DNA of 64,000 nucleotides from Chromobacterium haemolyticum (GCF_002081825.1 NZ_MUKU01000011.1:1-64000), one strand, 5' to 3'; positions 8,851 to 18,498 are shown, counted from the stretch's first letter. Notes: generated by a model from the sequence alone, not told the origin. Numbers and translations: made by a program.

Positions 8851-10635
8851 ATGAGCGCTCAAAGATTTTCCACATTCCTGGCGATGCTGGCCCTATGCCT
8901 CATCGCCATCCTGCCTTTCGCCTCGCGCATCCACTATGTGCCGCTGCCGCAATGGTTTGGCGAAATCAATGTGGTCTGGCTGCTGCTGGCGGCGGCGGTC
9001 TTCGTGTTGCCGAGCGGATCGTTATTCCGCTATATGCCGCGCAGCGCCTGGTGGTGTCTGGCCATGGGACTGCTTTGGGCCGGGCAGCCGTTCTGGGTGG
9101 AGGCCTTGTTCCCCGGAATGAATTACGCCACTGCCTTGGCCTGGCTGGCTGCGGCCTTGCTCGCAGCGGTCACTATGTCTTTGCGCGAGGAAATGGGCGA
9201 GCGACCGTTCGCGGTCTGGCTGGCTTGGGCCTTGATCCTTGGCGGCTTGGTGCAGGCGGCGATAGGCGTGGCTCAGTTGACCGGCTACGCCGCGGAGCTG
9301 GGCTTGTTCTACGATGGCTCTCACCCCACCAGCAATATTTTTGGCCATATCGGCCAACGCAATCAGTATGCGCACTATTTGATGTGGTCGGTGGTGGCTG
9401 GGGTGTATTTGTATGCTGCCGGCAGGCTACCGCGCTGGGGCCTGAGCATTCTCGTCCTCGGCCTGGCTTTGATGCTGGGGTGGGCGGGTTCGCGCACTAT
9501 TCTGTTGTATTTGGTGGCCTTGTCCGGGCTGGCCGCGCTCTGGCATTGGCGCATCGGTAGCGCGGAGTCGCGCCGGATGTTGTGGGCGATGTGGCTGTCC
9601 TGCCTGGTGGTGTTGGCGATGCAGTTCGCCCTGCCTTGGTTTAATCAATTGCTTTCCTGGCTGACGCACGAAAACTTGCAAAACACTTCTGGTCTGGCGC
9701 GCCTGGCGGCCAATGGCGACGATATGGGGTCGCGGCGCTTCGCAGAAATGCATAAAGCATGGCTGAGTTTCCAGTCGCATCCGCTGACGGGGGTGGGTTG
9801 GTCGCAGTTTGCCGCGGAGAGCGTGCGTTTGCAGCCGCTGCCGCAATTCGCCGCCTCCGGTTTCAATAGCGGTTTGTTCACCAACTCCCATAATCTGGTT
9901 CTGCAATTGCTGGCCGAGATGGGCGGCATGGCCACCTTGTTGATCGTCGGCGGTTTTGCCTGGGTGCTGTGGCCGTTCTTTGGACGTCGCGCCACCCTCG
10001 AAGGGGTATTGGCTTTGGGCTGCCTGGCGGTGACGCTGACGCACAGCATGTTGGAGTATCCGCTGTGGTATTACTACTTTCTGGCGATGCTGGTGATCTT
10101 CGCAGCCATGGCGCCGCGAGGCGATCGTCAGCTGGCTTGGCCACTACGTCTCCCGTTATTCGCGGCGCTGGTTTGGGTGGGCTGGCTGTCAATCAGTAGT
10201 CTATCAATGTTCTGGGAGCTGGTAGGCTTGTATACGCCGACCAATGATGCGAAACGGGATGCGGGGAGGATGGAACGCTTGATCGAGATCGCCGATACCA
10301 AGCCGCTATTCGCCTACCACGCGCTTTACACAGTGGATGACTACTTGAAAGTGGGGCCGGAGCAACTAGAGCGTAAATTGGCGCTGGAGAACCGGCTAAC
10401 CGCATTCCGCCCCTATCCGGAAGTGATGTTGAAGCGCGCGCAGCTGGAAGTGTTGGCCGGAAAACAAGCTCAGGCGGAGCAGACCCTGCGGACGACGCTG
10501 GCTTCTTTTCCCACTTACGCCGGCGTGTTCCTGAGCACCTTGGACGACGACAGGGCGGAATGGGAGCCCCTGCGCGCGGTGGCTCGCGCAGCCTACGCCA
10601 AGTTGCCGGCCAAGTACCAGACCATGGCCGAGTAG
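8851..10635 (+). CDS. PglL-type protein O-oligosaccharyltransferase, GC-rich copy
   Basis: A 594-residue polytopic membrane protein that is a paralogue of the gene before it: both start with a helix ending 'YVPLP', share 'GHIGQRNQYA' (PglL_A), 'NSHNLVLQLLAEMG' and 'HSMLEYPLWYYYFL' (Wzy_C), and a soluble C-terminal region. Base composition is that of the host core. Start at 8851 chosen because the homologous first helix begins there. It ends in a bidirectional terminator shared with rpoH. It may be the resident transferase, with the AT-rich copy acquired; that is inference. Confidence 0.85.
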   Translation: MSAQRFSTFLAMLALCLIAILPFASRIHYVPLPQWFGEINVVWLLLAAAVFVLPSGSLFRYMPRSAWWCLAMGLLWAGQPFWVEALFPGMNYATALAWLAAALLAAVTMSLREEMGERPFAVWLAWALILGGLVQAAIGVAQLTGYAAELGLFYDGSHPTSNIFGHIGQRNQYAHYLMWSVVAGVYLYAAGRLPRWGLSILVLGLALMLGWAGSRTILLYLVALSGLAALWHWRIGSAESRRMLWAMWLSCLVVLAMQFALPWFNQLLSWLTHENLQNTSGLARLAANGDDMGSRRFAEMHKAWLSFQSHPLTGVGWSQFAAESVRLQPLPQFAASGFNSGLFTNSHNLVLQLLAEMGGMATLLIVGGFAWVLWPFFGRRATLEGVLALGCLAVTLTHSMLEYPLWYYYFLAMLVIFAAMAPRGDRQLAWPLRLPLFAALVWVGWLSISSLSMFWELVGLYTPTNDAKRDAGRMERLIEIADTKPLFAYHALYTVDDYLKVGPEQLERKLALENRLTAFRPYPEVMLKRAQLEVLAGKQAQAEQTLRTTLASFPTYAGVFLSTLDDDRAEWEPLRAVARAAYAKLPAKYQTMAE

Positions 10636-10660
10636 GCCCTTGCGATGATAGGGCACAAAA

Positions 10661-10686
10661 AAACCACAGACCTTGGTCTGTGGTTT
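10661..10686. terminator. Bidirectional terminator between pglL-type gene and rpoH
   Basis: AAACCACAGACC and GGTCTGTGGTTT form a 12-bp stem with a T run on one side and an A run on the other, so it can stop transcription from both converging genes. Confidence 0.9.
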
Positions 10687-10705
10687 TTTATTGAGCGGGG
10701 AGGAC

Positions 10706-11569
10706 TTAGCCTTCGATCACCACGCCCTGACTGAGCGCGGTCTTCATCTTGCCCAGAGCCTTGGCCTCTATCTGACGGATACGCTCGGCGGATACGCCGA
10801 ACTCGGCGGCCAGCTCATGCAGCGTGGAGCCGCTGTCGTCGGCCAGCCAGCGCGCTTCAACGATGCGGCGGCTGCGCGGGTCCAGCGTGGCCAACGCTTG
10901 CTGCAGGCCTTCGGTTTGCAGATGGTCGAACGCGCGGCGCTCAAGTTCGCGGGTCGGTTCATTGTGGTGATCGGCCAGCCAGTCAATCGGCGCGTAGCCG
11001 TCGTCGTCATTGTCGTCAGCCAGCAAGGCGACGTCCTGGCCGCTCATGCGGGTTTCCATTTCGCGGACTTCTTCCGGCTTGACGCCCAGATCGGCTGCGA
11101 TTTGGCGGGCCTCGTTTTCCGACAGCGCGGAGAAACTGCTCTTCATGCTGCGCAAATTAAAGAACAACTTACGCTGTGGCTTGGTGGTGGCGATGCGCAC
11201 CAAGCGCCAATTGCGCAGAATGAATTCGTGAATCTCGGCCTTGATCCAGTGCACGGCAAAAGAGAACAAGCGCACGCCGCGATCGGGCTCGAAGCGTTTG
11301 ACGGCCTTCATCAGGCCGATATTGCCTTCTTGAATCAAGTCGGCTTGCGGCAAACCGTAACCGGAATAGCCGCGGGAAATCGATACCACCACGCGCAGGT
11401 GCGAGAGCACCAGCTGGCGCGCGGCTTCCAGGTCGTTTTGCTCCTGAAAGCGCGTTGCAAGCTCGTTTTCCTGCTCAGGCGTCAGCATGGGTACGCTGTT
11501 AACAGCTTGGATGTATTGCTCCAGGCTGCCGCTGGTGGACGGGACGGGCAAGGCAAATGTTGTGGTCAT
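10706..11569 (-). CDS. rpoH: RNA polymerase heat-shock sigma factor (sigma-32)
   Basis: Directs RNA polymerase to heat-shock promoters. The 287-residue protein has sigma region 2 ('DLIQEGNIGLMKAVKRFEP', 'VRLFSFAVHWIKAEIHEF'), the RpoH box 'QRKLFFNLR' that separates RpoH from other group-3 factors, and region 4 ('LHELAAEFGVSAERIRQIE'). AAGGAGG stands 10 bases before the ATG. A CIRCE operator lies in the leader, so repression by HrcA is likely. Order ftsY-ftsE-ftsX-rpoH is as in enterobacteria. Confidence 0.97.
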   Translation of the reverse strand: MTTTFALPVPSTSGSLEQYIQAVNSVPMLTPEQENELATRFQEQNDLEAARQLVLSHLRVVVSISRGYSGYGLPQADLIQEGNIGLMKAVKRFEPDRGVRLFSFAVHWIKAEIHEFILRNWRLVRIATTKPQRKLFFNLRSMKSSFSALSENEARQIAADLGVKPEEVREMETRMSGQDVALLADDNDDDGYAPIDWLADHHNEPTRELERRAFDHLQTEGLQQALATLDPRSRRIVEARWLADDSGSTLHELAAEFGVSAERIRQIEAKALGKMKTALSQGVVIEG

Positions 11570-11600
11570 CTGTATAACTACCTCCTTGGGTAGTGATATG

Positions 11601-11627
11601 TTAGCACTCGTATATGGAGAGTGCTAG
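11601..11627. promoter_or_regulatory. CIRCE element (HrcA operator) in the rpoH leader
   Basis: TTAGCACTC, nine bases, GAGTGCTAG: 17 of 18 positions match the CIRCE consensus TTAGCACTC-N9-GAGTGCTAA. It lies 32 bases upstream of the rpoH ATG. CIRCE is the binding site of the repressor HrcA, which is tuned by GroEL. Placing it at rpoH would put the sigma-32 regulon under the HrcA thermosensor. Confidence 0.92.
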
Positions 11628-11754
11628 CAATGAAAGGTTCCTGCGCCAATGATTTTTTCTATCGACTCGATAGTAACGCAGCCGATATGTCGACGCTGTC
11701 TGCTCTGATTAACAGTTGTTGCGCCGCTTACATGTGCTGGCAAGCGGCCGCGTT

Positions 11755-12663
11755 TCATTTGGGTTCTATCTTGCGCAGATGATGGTCGGAGGCGAGGCGG
11801 GCGCCCAGCGTCGCCAGCAGGGCGGAAACGGCGACGGCGACGGCCAGTTCAATCGGGCTCAAATTGCGCAGCTCCACCCGTTCTCCGTACAACTGGGCGA
11901 ATTCGCGAATTGCCGGGTTGGCGACTGAGGTCAGCCAGCCTGTCAGTGCCCAGGCGGCCAAGCCGGCCAGGATGCCTTGCCACATCGCGTGGTACATGAA
12001 GGGGCGGCGGATGAAACTGTCCGGCGCGCCTATCAATTTGGACACCTCGATTTCGTCCTGGCGTGCCAGGATTTGCATTCGGATCGCATTATTGGTTACC
12101 AGCACCAGCGCCAGGCCCAGGGCGATGGCCATGAACCAGGTCAGATGCTTGCCCATTTCCACCATGCCGTAGAGGCGCTTTGCCCAATCCGCGTCGAATT
12201 GCGCTTGTTCCACCATGGGCAGGCCGGACAATTCCTTTTGCAGCATCTCTAGTTCGCGGGGCTCCAGCGCCTTAGGCGTGACGACGAAAGCGTCCGGCAG
12301 CGGGTTGCTGTCCAGGCCATCGGCCAAACCCGGCAGGCCGTTGCGTTTCTCCATGTCCGCCAGCGCCTTGTTCTTGCTGACGAAGCTGTAGCTCTTGACC
12401 TTGGGATGATGGGTCAAAGTGGAAGTGACCGCGGCCAAGTCCGCTTCTTCCGATGACTGCTCCATGAACAAGGTGACTTGCGGCGTGGCGCTCAAGCGGC
12501 CTACCCAGTCCTGCACGCTGCTGACGGTCAAATAAAGCGAGAGCGGCAAGGCCAGTGCCAGCGACAACATCAGCAAGGTCAAAAAGCTGCCGAACGGTTG
12601 ACGAAGAATCTTGATCAGCGCCTGCTTGGCGCTTTGCCAGTTCAGATAGAGATAATGTTTCAT
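11755..12663 (-). CDS. ftsX: Cell division protein FtsX (ABC-type membrane subunit)
   Basis: Inner-membrane partner of FtsE that transmits ATP hydrolysis to periplasmic amidase activation at the septum. The 302-residue protein has a cytosolic start, first membrane helix at about residues 24-45, a periplasmic domain, and three further helices, the FtsX pattern. The start at 12663 overlaps the ftsE stop by four bases (ATGA), and 'YLYLNWQSAKQALI' matches FtsX N-termini; longer upstream frames are shadows of ftsE. Confidence 0.95.
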   Translation of the reverse strand: MKHYLYLNWQSAKQALIKILRQPFGSFLTLLMLSLALALPLSLYLTVSSVQDWVGRLSATPQVTLFMEQSSEEADLAAVTSTLTHHPKVKSYSFVSKNKALADMEKRNGLPGLADGLDSNPLPDAFVVTPKALEPRELEMLQKELSGLPMVEQAQFDADWAKRLYGMVEMGKHLTWFMAIALGLALVLVTNNAIRMQILARQDEIEVSKLIGAPDSFIRRPFMYHAMWQGILAGLAAWALTGWLTSVANPAIREFAQLYGERVELRNLSPIELAVAVAVSALLATLGARLASDHHLRKIEPK

Positions 12664-13313
12664 GCGGCAAATTGTCCTTCCCGCAGGCGAATGATTCGGC
12701 GGCCGTAGTCTTCCATTAGGGTTTCGTCGTGAGCTGAGATCAGCACGGTGACGCCTACCTGGTGGAAGGATTTGAACAATTCCATGATGTCCAGCGCATA
12801 AGCGCGATCCAGGTTGGCCGAGGGTTCGTCGGCAAGCAGGATGCTGGGGCGATGCACCACGGCTCGGGCGATGCACAGGCGCTGTTGTTCGCCGCCTGAC
12901 AGGCGGATCGGCATGCTCTTTTCCTTGCCGAGCAAGCCAACCTTGTCCAGCGCGGCGCGCACGCGCTTGGCGGCGTCGCGGCGATCAAAGCCGATAATGT
13001 CCAGCGGCAGCATCACATTGTCGAACACGCTGCGGTCGAACAGGATCTTGTGATCCTGGAAGACAAGGCCGATGTGTTGGCGCACATAGGGGATCTGGCT
13101 GGAGCGCAGCTTGGATAGGTTCTGGCCGTTGACCACTACGCCGCCGGCGGTGGCGCGCTCTATGCCGGCGATTAGCTTGAGCAAGGTGGATTTGCCGGCG
13201 CCGGAATGGCCGGCGAGAAAGACCATCTCACCGGTATCGATGTTGAAAGACAGGTTTTTCAGGGCTTCGTTGCCACCTGGGTAGCGCTTGGTGACCTGGT
13301 CGAACTGGATCAT
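12660..13313 (-). CDS. ftsE: Cell division ATP-binding protein FtsE
   Basis: A 217-residue ABC ATPase: Walker A 'GHSGAGKST', Q-loop 'VFQDHKIL', signature 'LSGGEQQRL', Walker B 'SILLADEPSANLD', H-loop 'SAHD'. 'MIQFDQVTKRYPGG' is typical of FtsE. Works with FtsX at the divisome. Translationally coupled to ftsX downstream; ftsY lies 60 bases upstream. Confidence 0.97.
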   Translation of the reverse strand: MIQFDQVTKRYPGGNEALKNLSFNIDTGEMVFLAGHSGAGKSTLLKLIAGIERATAGGVVVNGQNLSKLRSSQIPYVRQHIGLVFQDHKILFDRSVFDNVMLPLDIIGFDRRDAAKRVRAALDKVGLLGKEKSMPIRLSGGEQQRLCIARAVVHRPSILLADEPSANLDRAYALDIMELFKSFHQVGVTVLISAHDETLMEDYGRRIIRLREGQFAA

Positions 13314-13373
13314 TATTCTGTTCCCGCGTTAGCTGGTGACGGCAAGAGTGAGAGCTTGCGATGGCTGATGCGT

Positions 13374-14531
13374 TCAGTCAAACAGCGCGTCGATGTAGTC
13401 CTTGGTCTTGAACGGCCGCAGATCGTCTATGCTTTCGCCCACGCCGATAAAGCGCAGCGGAACGGGGCGTTGCTTGGCGATAGCCGCGATTACCCCGCCC
13501 TTGGCTGTGCCGTCCAGCTTGCTTAAGATTAGCCCGGTCAGGCCGAGGGCGTCGTCAAAAGTCTTGACCTGAGTGATGGCGTTCTGGCCGATGTTGGCGT
13601 CCAGAACCAGAATGATTTCATGCGGTGCGTCCGGCAAGGCCTTCTGGATCACCCGCTTCACCTTTTTGATCTCTTCCATGAGGTGCAGCTGGGTGGGCAG
13701 GCGGCCCGCGGTGTCGGCCAGCACGATGTCGATGCCGCGGGCGACCGCGGCTTGAATCGCGTCGTAGCAAACGGCGGCGGAGTCGCCGCCTTGCTGGGCG
13801 ATCACAGTGACGTTGTTGCGCTCGCCCCAGGCCATCAGCTGTTCGCGCGCGGCGGCGCGGAAGGTGTCGCCAGCGGCCAGCAACACGCTCTTGCCCTGGC
13901 TTTGATAGTACTTGGCCAGCTTGCCTATCGACGTGGTCTTGCCGGCGCCGTTGACGCCGGCCATCATGATGACGAAGGGTTTCTTGCCGTTAACGTCCAG
14001 CGGTTTCTCCAGCGGAGAGATCAAGTCGCTTAGCGACTCTTTCAGCGCGTCTTTCAGTTCAGAGGCATCCTTCAGCCCTTTTAGCGAAACGCGCTCGCGC
14101 ACGTCGCCGAGCAGGTGCAGCGTGGCGTCCACCCCCATGTCGGCGGTGAGCAGCACGGTTTCCAGTTCCTCGTACAACTCTTCGTCGATCTTGCCGCCGC
14201 CAAACAGGCCGGCGAGGGATTTGCCCAGCTTATCGCGGGTTTTCGACAGCCCCGCTTTCAGGCGTTCTGCCCAACTCATCTTTTTCAGAGAAACCGGAGC
14301 GGGTTCATGTGGCGCGGCGGCTTGAGCCGGGACTGGGGCGACTTCGGCGGGCGCTGGCGCGAGCTCGGGAGTAGAGTGCTGAGGCTCGGGCGAATGCGCT
14401 TCTGGTTGTTGGATGGCGGGGGCGGCCACTTCAGGTGGGATGGCGGCTTGAGTGTCGGCCGCCGGCTCCGTTTGGACTGTTGTCGGAGGCGTGGGCTCGG
14501 ATTGGGGTTTTCTTTTGAAGAAGCTAAACAT
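13374..14531 (-). CDS. ftsY: Signal recognition particle receptor FtsY
   Basis: SRP-receptor GTPase that docks ribosome-nascent chain complexes at the membrane. The 385-residue protein has a variable N-terminal A region (about residues 1-85) rich in Pro, Ala and Glu, then the NG domain with G1 'GVNGAGKTT', 'DTAGRL' (G3), and 'LSKLDGTAKGG' (G4). First gene of ftsYEX-rpoH and divergent from rsmD. Confidence 0.97.
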   Translation of the reverse strand: MFSFFKRKPQSEPTPPTTVQTEPAADTQAAIPPEVAAPAIQQPEAHSPEPQHSTPELAPAPAEVAPVPAQAAAPHEPAPVSLKKMSWAERLKAGLSKTRDKLGKSLAGLFGGGKIDEELYEELETVLLTADMGVDATLHLLGDVRERVSLKGLKDASELKDALKESLSDLISPLEKPLDVNGKKPFVIMMAGVNGAGKTTSIGKLAKYYQSQGKSVLLAAGDTFRAAAREQLMAWGERNNVTVIAQQGGDSAAVCYDAIQAAVARGIDIVLADTAGRLPTQLHLMEEIKKVKRVIQKALPDAPHEIILVLDANIGQNAITQVKTFDDALGLTGLILSKLDGTAKGGVIAAIAKQRPVPLRFIGVGESIDDLRPFKTKDYIDALFD

Positions 14532-14762
14532 GCGTTAAGGCCGGCAGAATTCGGTAAATGGCTAAATTGTATCCTCAAATGGAGATGCTTACCCAATTGT
14601 TGCAGTGCAGAGGGGGGCATCGCATCGTTGAAATCTATATATAAGGAATGGATAGCTTTTTGTGGCGTGAGCGGCGACAGATGGCGGCCGGTTTGCGCGA
14701 CAATGAGGCGTAACGACGCGGATCGGGTTACACTCAGCCCCTTGTTTTTTGAGCTTGGAATT

Positions 14763-15320
14763 ATGAGTCAGTCGCGTAACACGGTCAGAATCATCGGTGG
14801 CGAGTATCGGCGCCGGCTATTGCCGTTTCCCGACGCTCAGGGTTTGCGGCCAACGCCGGACCGTGTGCGGGAAACCTTGTTCAATTGGTTGGGTCAGCAG
14901 CTGTACGGCAAGTCCTGCCTGGATCTTTTCGCCGGCAGCGGGGCGCTGGGCTTCGAGGCCGCTTCTCGCGAAGCGCGGCGCGTGATGATGGTGGAGAAGT
15001 CCCGCGCGGCGGCCGAGTCCCTAAAGGCCAACCGGCAGTTGCTGTCCGCCGCTAGCATCGATGTGGCTCAGTTCGACGCCTTGGCTTATTTGAAGGCTTG
15101 CCGGGAGCGTTTTGACGTCGTCTTCGTCGACCCGCCGTTTGATTCCGATTTGTTGGTCCAGGTTTTACCTTTACTGGCTCAGGTCATGAGCGAGGACGGT
15201 CTGGCGTATATCGAAAGCCGCCGTTGGCCCGAGGAACTGCCGGGCTGGGAGGTGTTGAAGCGGGCCAAGGCCGGGCAGGTGCACTACGGTTTGCTGCGCC
15301 GGGCGGCGGATCCTGTCTGA
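14763..15320 (+). CDS. rsmD: 16S rRNA (guanine-966-N2)-methyltransferase
   Basis: A 185-residue class I SAM-dependent methyltransferase: 'RIIGGEYRRRLLPFPDAQGLRPTPDRVRE'-type RsmD start, SAM motif 'DLFAGSGALGFEA', and catalytic 'DPPF' in 'VVFVDPPF'. Methylates G966 of 16S rRNA in the 30S head. Start set at 14763; longer in-frame extensions run through the antisense of ftsY. The coaD gene that often follows rsmD is absent. Confidence 0.93.
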   Translation: MSQSRNTVRIIGGEYRRRLLPFPDAQGLRPTPDRVRETLFNWLGQQLYGKSCLDLFAGSGALGFEAASREARRVMMVEKSRAAAESLKANRQLLSAASIDVAQFDALAYLKACRERFDVVFVDPPFDSDLLVQVLPLLAQVMSEDGLAYIESRRWPEELPGWEVLKRAKAGQVHYGLLRRAADPV

Positions 15321-15387
15321 GCGCTTTGTGCGCAGCGTTCTCATAAATATATAACGGGGCGAACTTGCGAGCCCGACTGTCGGGTGA

Positions 15388-15675
<288 letters not shown>

Positions 15676-15699
15676 AACGCTAAGCTTTTGAATTTATTG

Positions 15700-15728
15700 A
15701 AAGCGCCCCAGGCTTGCCGGGGCGCTTT
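15700..15728 (+). terminator. Rho-independent terminator after the ferredoxin gene
   Basis: AAAGCGCCCC, nine-base loop, GGGGCGCTTT, then a T-rich stretch. Confidence 0.88.
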
Positions 15729-15770
15729 GCTTTTGTCGGCAAAATAATTGGGGGAAAATGCAAAAACCGG

Positions 15771-15797
15771 TTGACGGCCATCGGAGCTATCTATAAT
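15771..15797 (+). promoter_or_regulatory. Sigma-70 promoter for the tRNA-tuf unit
   Basis: TTGACG and TATAAT separated by 15 bases, with the -10 ending 16 bases before tRNA-Tyr. The spacing is short but both hexamers are near consensus. Confidence 0.7.
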
Positions 15798-15813
15798 ATT
15801 CGGGTCTCTTTCA

Positions 15814-15898
15814 GGAGGGATTCCCGAGCGGTCAAAGGGATCAGACTGTAAATCTGACGGCTCAGCCTTCGAAGGTTCGAATCCTTCTCCCTCCACCA
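15814..15898 (+). tRNA. tRNA-Tyr (GTA)
   Basis: An 85-nt class II tRNA with a long variable arm. GGAGGGA pairs with TCCCTCC, anticodon GTA at 15848-15850, T-loop GGTTCGAATCC, encoded CCA. Confidence 0.97.
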
Positions 15899-15951
15899 GA
15901 ATTTAGCGTCTGGGCGTGTGCGATGAAAGTCGCTCGAGGTTGTTGTTGCAG

Positions 15952-16025
15952 GCGGGTGTAGCTCAATGGTAGAGCAGAAGCCTTCCAAGCTTACGACGAG
16001 GGTTCGATTCCCTTCACCCGCTCCA
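15952..16025 (+). tRNA. tRNA-Gly (TCC)
   Basis: A 74-nt tRNA: acceptor GCGGGTG/CACCCGC, anticodon TCC at 15984-15986, GGTTCGATTCC T-arm, encoded CCA. Confidence 0.97.
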
Positions 16026-16047
16026 AGCGTATAGCCTGTTTTAAAGG

Positions 16048-16122
<75 letters not shown>

Positions 16123-16162
16123 CCATTTACTTTGTGTTGTTTCGTATCCAGGAAATTTTGCC

Positions 16163-17353
16163 ATGGCTAAGGAAAAGTTCGAGCGGAATAAACCGCACGT
16201 AAACGTCGGCACCATCGGTCACGTAGACCATGGTAAAACCACTCTGACCGCTGCTATCACCACCATTCTGTCGAAGAAGTTCGGTGGCGAAGCCAAAGAC
16301 TACTCCCAGATCGACAGCGCGCCGGAAGAAAAGGCTCGCGGTATTACCATTAATACCGCCCACGTAGAATACGAAACCGAGTCCCGTCACTACGCTCACG
16401 TAGATTGCCCGGGTCACGCCGACTACGTTAAGAACATGATTACCGGTGCTGCCCAGATGGACGGCGCTATCCTGGTGTGCTCGGCCGCTGACGGTCCGAT
16501 GCCGCAAACTCGCGAACACATCCTGCTGTCCCGTCAGGTTGGCGTTCCGTACATCATCGTGTTCCTGAACAAGGCCGACCTGGTGGACGACGCTGAGCTG
16601 CTGGAACTGGTTGAAATGGAAGTTCGCGATCTGCTGTCTTCCTACGACTTCCCGGGCGACGACACCCCGGTGGTGATCGGCTCCGCTCGTCTGGCGCTGG
16701 AAGGCGACCAGTCCGAATACGGCGAACCGGCCATCTTCAAGCTGGCTGCCGCTCTGGATTCCTACATCCCGACTCCGGAACGCGCCATCGACAAGCCGTT
16801 CCTGCTGCCGATCGAGGACGTGTTCTCGATCTCCGGTCGCGGTACCGTGGTAACCGGTCGCGTAGAGCGCGGCATTGTTAAAGTCGGCGAAGAATTGGAA
16901 ATCGTGGGCCTGAAGGCTACCGCGAAGACCACTTGCACCGGCGTGGAAATGTTCCGCAAGCTGCTGGACCAAGGTCAAGCTGGTGACAACGTTGGCGTGC
17001 TGCTGCGCGGCACCAAGCGTGAAGACGTTGAGCGTGGCCAAGTGCTGGCCAAGCCGGGTACCATCACCCCGCACACCAAGTTCGAGGCTTCTGTCTACGT
17101 GCTGAGCAAAGACGAAGGTGGCCGTCACACCCCGTTCTTCGCGAACTACCGTCCGCAGTTCTACTTCCGTACCACCGACGTAACGGGCGCCGTTACTCTG
17201 TCGGAAGGCGTGGAAATGGTAATGCCGGGCGACAACGTTGAAATCACCGTTGAGCTGATCGCCCCGATCGCCATGGAAGATGGTCTGCGTTTCGCCATCC
17301 GCGAAGGCGGCCGTACCGTCGGCGCCGGCGTTGTTGCCAAGATCATTGCTTAA
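16163..17353 (+). CDS. tufB: Elongation factor Tu, copy B
   Basis: A 396-residue GTPase that brings aminoacyl-tRNA to the ribosome. G1 '[10 protein letters not shown]', G3 'DCPGH', G4 'NKAD', G5 'SARLAL', then domains II and III. Protein identical to the second copy at 32815. Preceded by tRNA-Tyr-Gly-Thr and followed by tRNA-Trp, the usual tufB setting. At DNA level it differs from the other copy at only four synonymous sites, all in the first 50 bases. Confidence 0.98.
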   Translation: MAKEKFERNKPHVNVGTIGHVDHGKTTLTAAITTILSKKFGGEAKDYSQIDSAPEEKARGITINTAHVEYETESRHYAHVDCPGHADYVKNMITGAAQMDGAILVCSAADGPMPQTREHILLSRQVGVPYIIVFLNKADLVDDAELLELVEMEVRDLLSSYDFPGDDTPVVIGSARLALEGDQSEYGEPAIFKLAAALDSYIPTPERAIDKPFLLPIEDVFSISGRGTVVTGRVERGIVKVGEELEIVGLKATAKTTCTGVEMFRKLLDQGQAGDNVGVLLRGTKREDVERGQVLAKPGTITPHTKFEASVYVLSKDEGGRHTPFFANYRPQFYFRTTDVTGAVTLSEGVEMVMPGDNVEITVELIAPIAMEDGLRFAIREGGRTVGAGVVAKIIA

Positions 17354-17364
17354 TTAAAGTTTAA

Positions 17365-17440
17365 AGGCCAGTAGCTCAATTGGTAGAGTATCGGTCTCCA
17401 AAACCGAGGGTTGGGGGTTCGAGACCCTCCTGGCCTGCCA
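17365..17440 (+). tRNA. tRNA-Trp (CCA)
   Basis: A 76-nt tRNA starting 12 bases after the tufB stop: acceptor AGGCCAG/CTGGCCT, anticodon CCA at 17398-17400, encoded CCA end. Confidence 0.97.
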
Positions 17441-17445
17441 ATTAA

Positions 17446-17479
17446 GACCAGCCGGCGCTTGTGCGCCGGTTGGTCTTTT
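17446..17479 (+). terminator. Rho-independent terminator after tRNA-Trp
   Basis: GACCAGCCGGCGC, loop TTGT, GCGCCGGTTGGTC (13 bp with one G-T pair), then TTTT. It separates the tRNA-tufB unit from secE-nusG. Confidence 0.88.
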
Positions 17480-17509
17480 GTCGCATACGCGCATTGAGAA
17501 GATATCGAC

Positions 17510-17866
17510 ATGGAAATGCAGGATAAAATCAAGCTGGCGCTGGCCGGTTTGCTGGTGGCGGCTGGTATCGTCGGTTTTTACATGATTCCGGCGGATCAGG
17601 GCATTTTGCGCGCGCTTTCGTTTGTGGCCGGTGTGGTGCTGGCGGTTGGCGCGATCTGGTTGTCGCAGCCGGGGAAGAGTTTCGTCTCTTACGCCAACGA
17701 GTCTCTAGTCGAGGCGCGCAAGGTGGTGTGGCCGACTCGCAAGGAGGCGATGCAGATGACCGGCATGGTGTTTGTTTTTGTGCTGGTGCTGGCCTTGTTC
17801 ATGTGGTTGGTGGACTCCAGTCTGTCCTGGTTGTTTTATGATGTGATTCTTGGTCGAGGTAAATAA
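17510..17866 (+). CDS. secE: Preprotein translocase subunit SecE
   Basis: A 118-residue inner-membrane protein with three membrane helices, two near the N-terminus and one at residues 83-105, as in enterobacterial SecE. The conserved amphipathic helix '[16 protein letters not shown]' is present. Stabilises SecY in the translocon. A second ATG two codons in is possible. Its last base is the first base of the nusG ATG (TAATG). Confidence 0.96.
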   Translation: MEMQDKIKLALAGLLVAAGIVGFYMIPADQGILRALSFVAGVVLAVGAIWLSQPGKSFVSYANESLVEARKVVWPTRKEAMQMTGMVFVFVLVLALFMWLVDSSLSWLFYDVILGRGK

Positions 17867-18399
17867 TGGCAATGCGCTGGTATGTGGTTCACGCTTACTC
17901 GGGTTTTGAAAAGAGCGTGCAAAAGGCGCTGCGCGAGCGCATTGAGCGTTCTGATGTCGCCGATCAGTTTGGCCAGATTCTGGTGCCGGTGGAGGAGGTC
18001 GTCGACGTGAAGAACGGTCGCCGCTCCATTACCGAGCGCAAGTTTTTCCCGGGTTATGTGTTGGTCGAGATGGAAATGACCGACGATACTTGGCACCTGG
18101 TCAAGAGCACTCCGAAGGTGACCGGCTTTGTTGGCGGCACCGCTAACCGCCCGGCGCCGATTTCCAAGAAGGAAGTCGAGGCCATCATGCAGCAGATGCA
18201 AGAGGGCGTGGAGAAGCCGAAGCCGAAAGTTCTGTTTGAGGTGGGTGAGAAGGTGCGCGTCATCGACGGTCCATTCAATGACTTCAATGGTTCCGTCGAC
18301 GAGGTGAACTACGAGCGCAACAAGCTGCGCGTGTCGGTTCAGATTTTTGGTCGCGACACCCCGGTTGAGCTCGAATTCGGCCAGGTTGAAAAGTTGTAA
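17866..18399 (+). CDS. nusG: Transcription elongation/antitermination factor NusG
   Basis: A 177-residue protein: NGN domain beginning '[19 protein letters not shown]' that binds the RNA polymerase clamp, and a C-terminal KOW domain '[24 protein letters not shown]' that contacts Rho or S10. Start taken at 17866, overlapping secE; ATG 17872 is an alternative. Confidence 0.97.
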   Translation: MAMRWYVVHAYSGFEKSVQKALRERIERSDVADQFGQILVPVEEVVDVKNGRRSITERKFFPGYVLVEMEMTDDTWHLVKSTPKVTGFVGGTANRPAPISKKEVEAIMQQMQEGVEKPKPKVLFEVGEKVRVIDGPFNDFNGSVDEVNYERNKLRVSVQIFGRDTPVELEFGQVEKL

Positions 18400-18408
18400 G
18401 TCTGCCTC

Positions 18409-18437
18409 TTGGCAAGCATTTTTTAAGCGTGTATACT
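18409..18437 (+). promoter_or_regulatory. Sigma-70 promoter of rplKAJL-rpoBC
   Basis: TTGGCA, 17 bases, TATACT, in the gap between nusG and rplK and 62 bases before the rplK start. Near-consensus hexamers and ideal spacing. Confidence 0.85.
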
Positions 18438-18498
18438 ATTGCGCTTTCGTCGGGAAGCGAGTTAATGCTCGCGTTATACCCAAACTAGGAGTTTAATC

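Noticed and set aside
16127-17128. Antisense frame over tufB, repeated over tufA at 32794-33780
   Set aside because: It is repeated only because the two tuf genes are identical; no evidence of translation.
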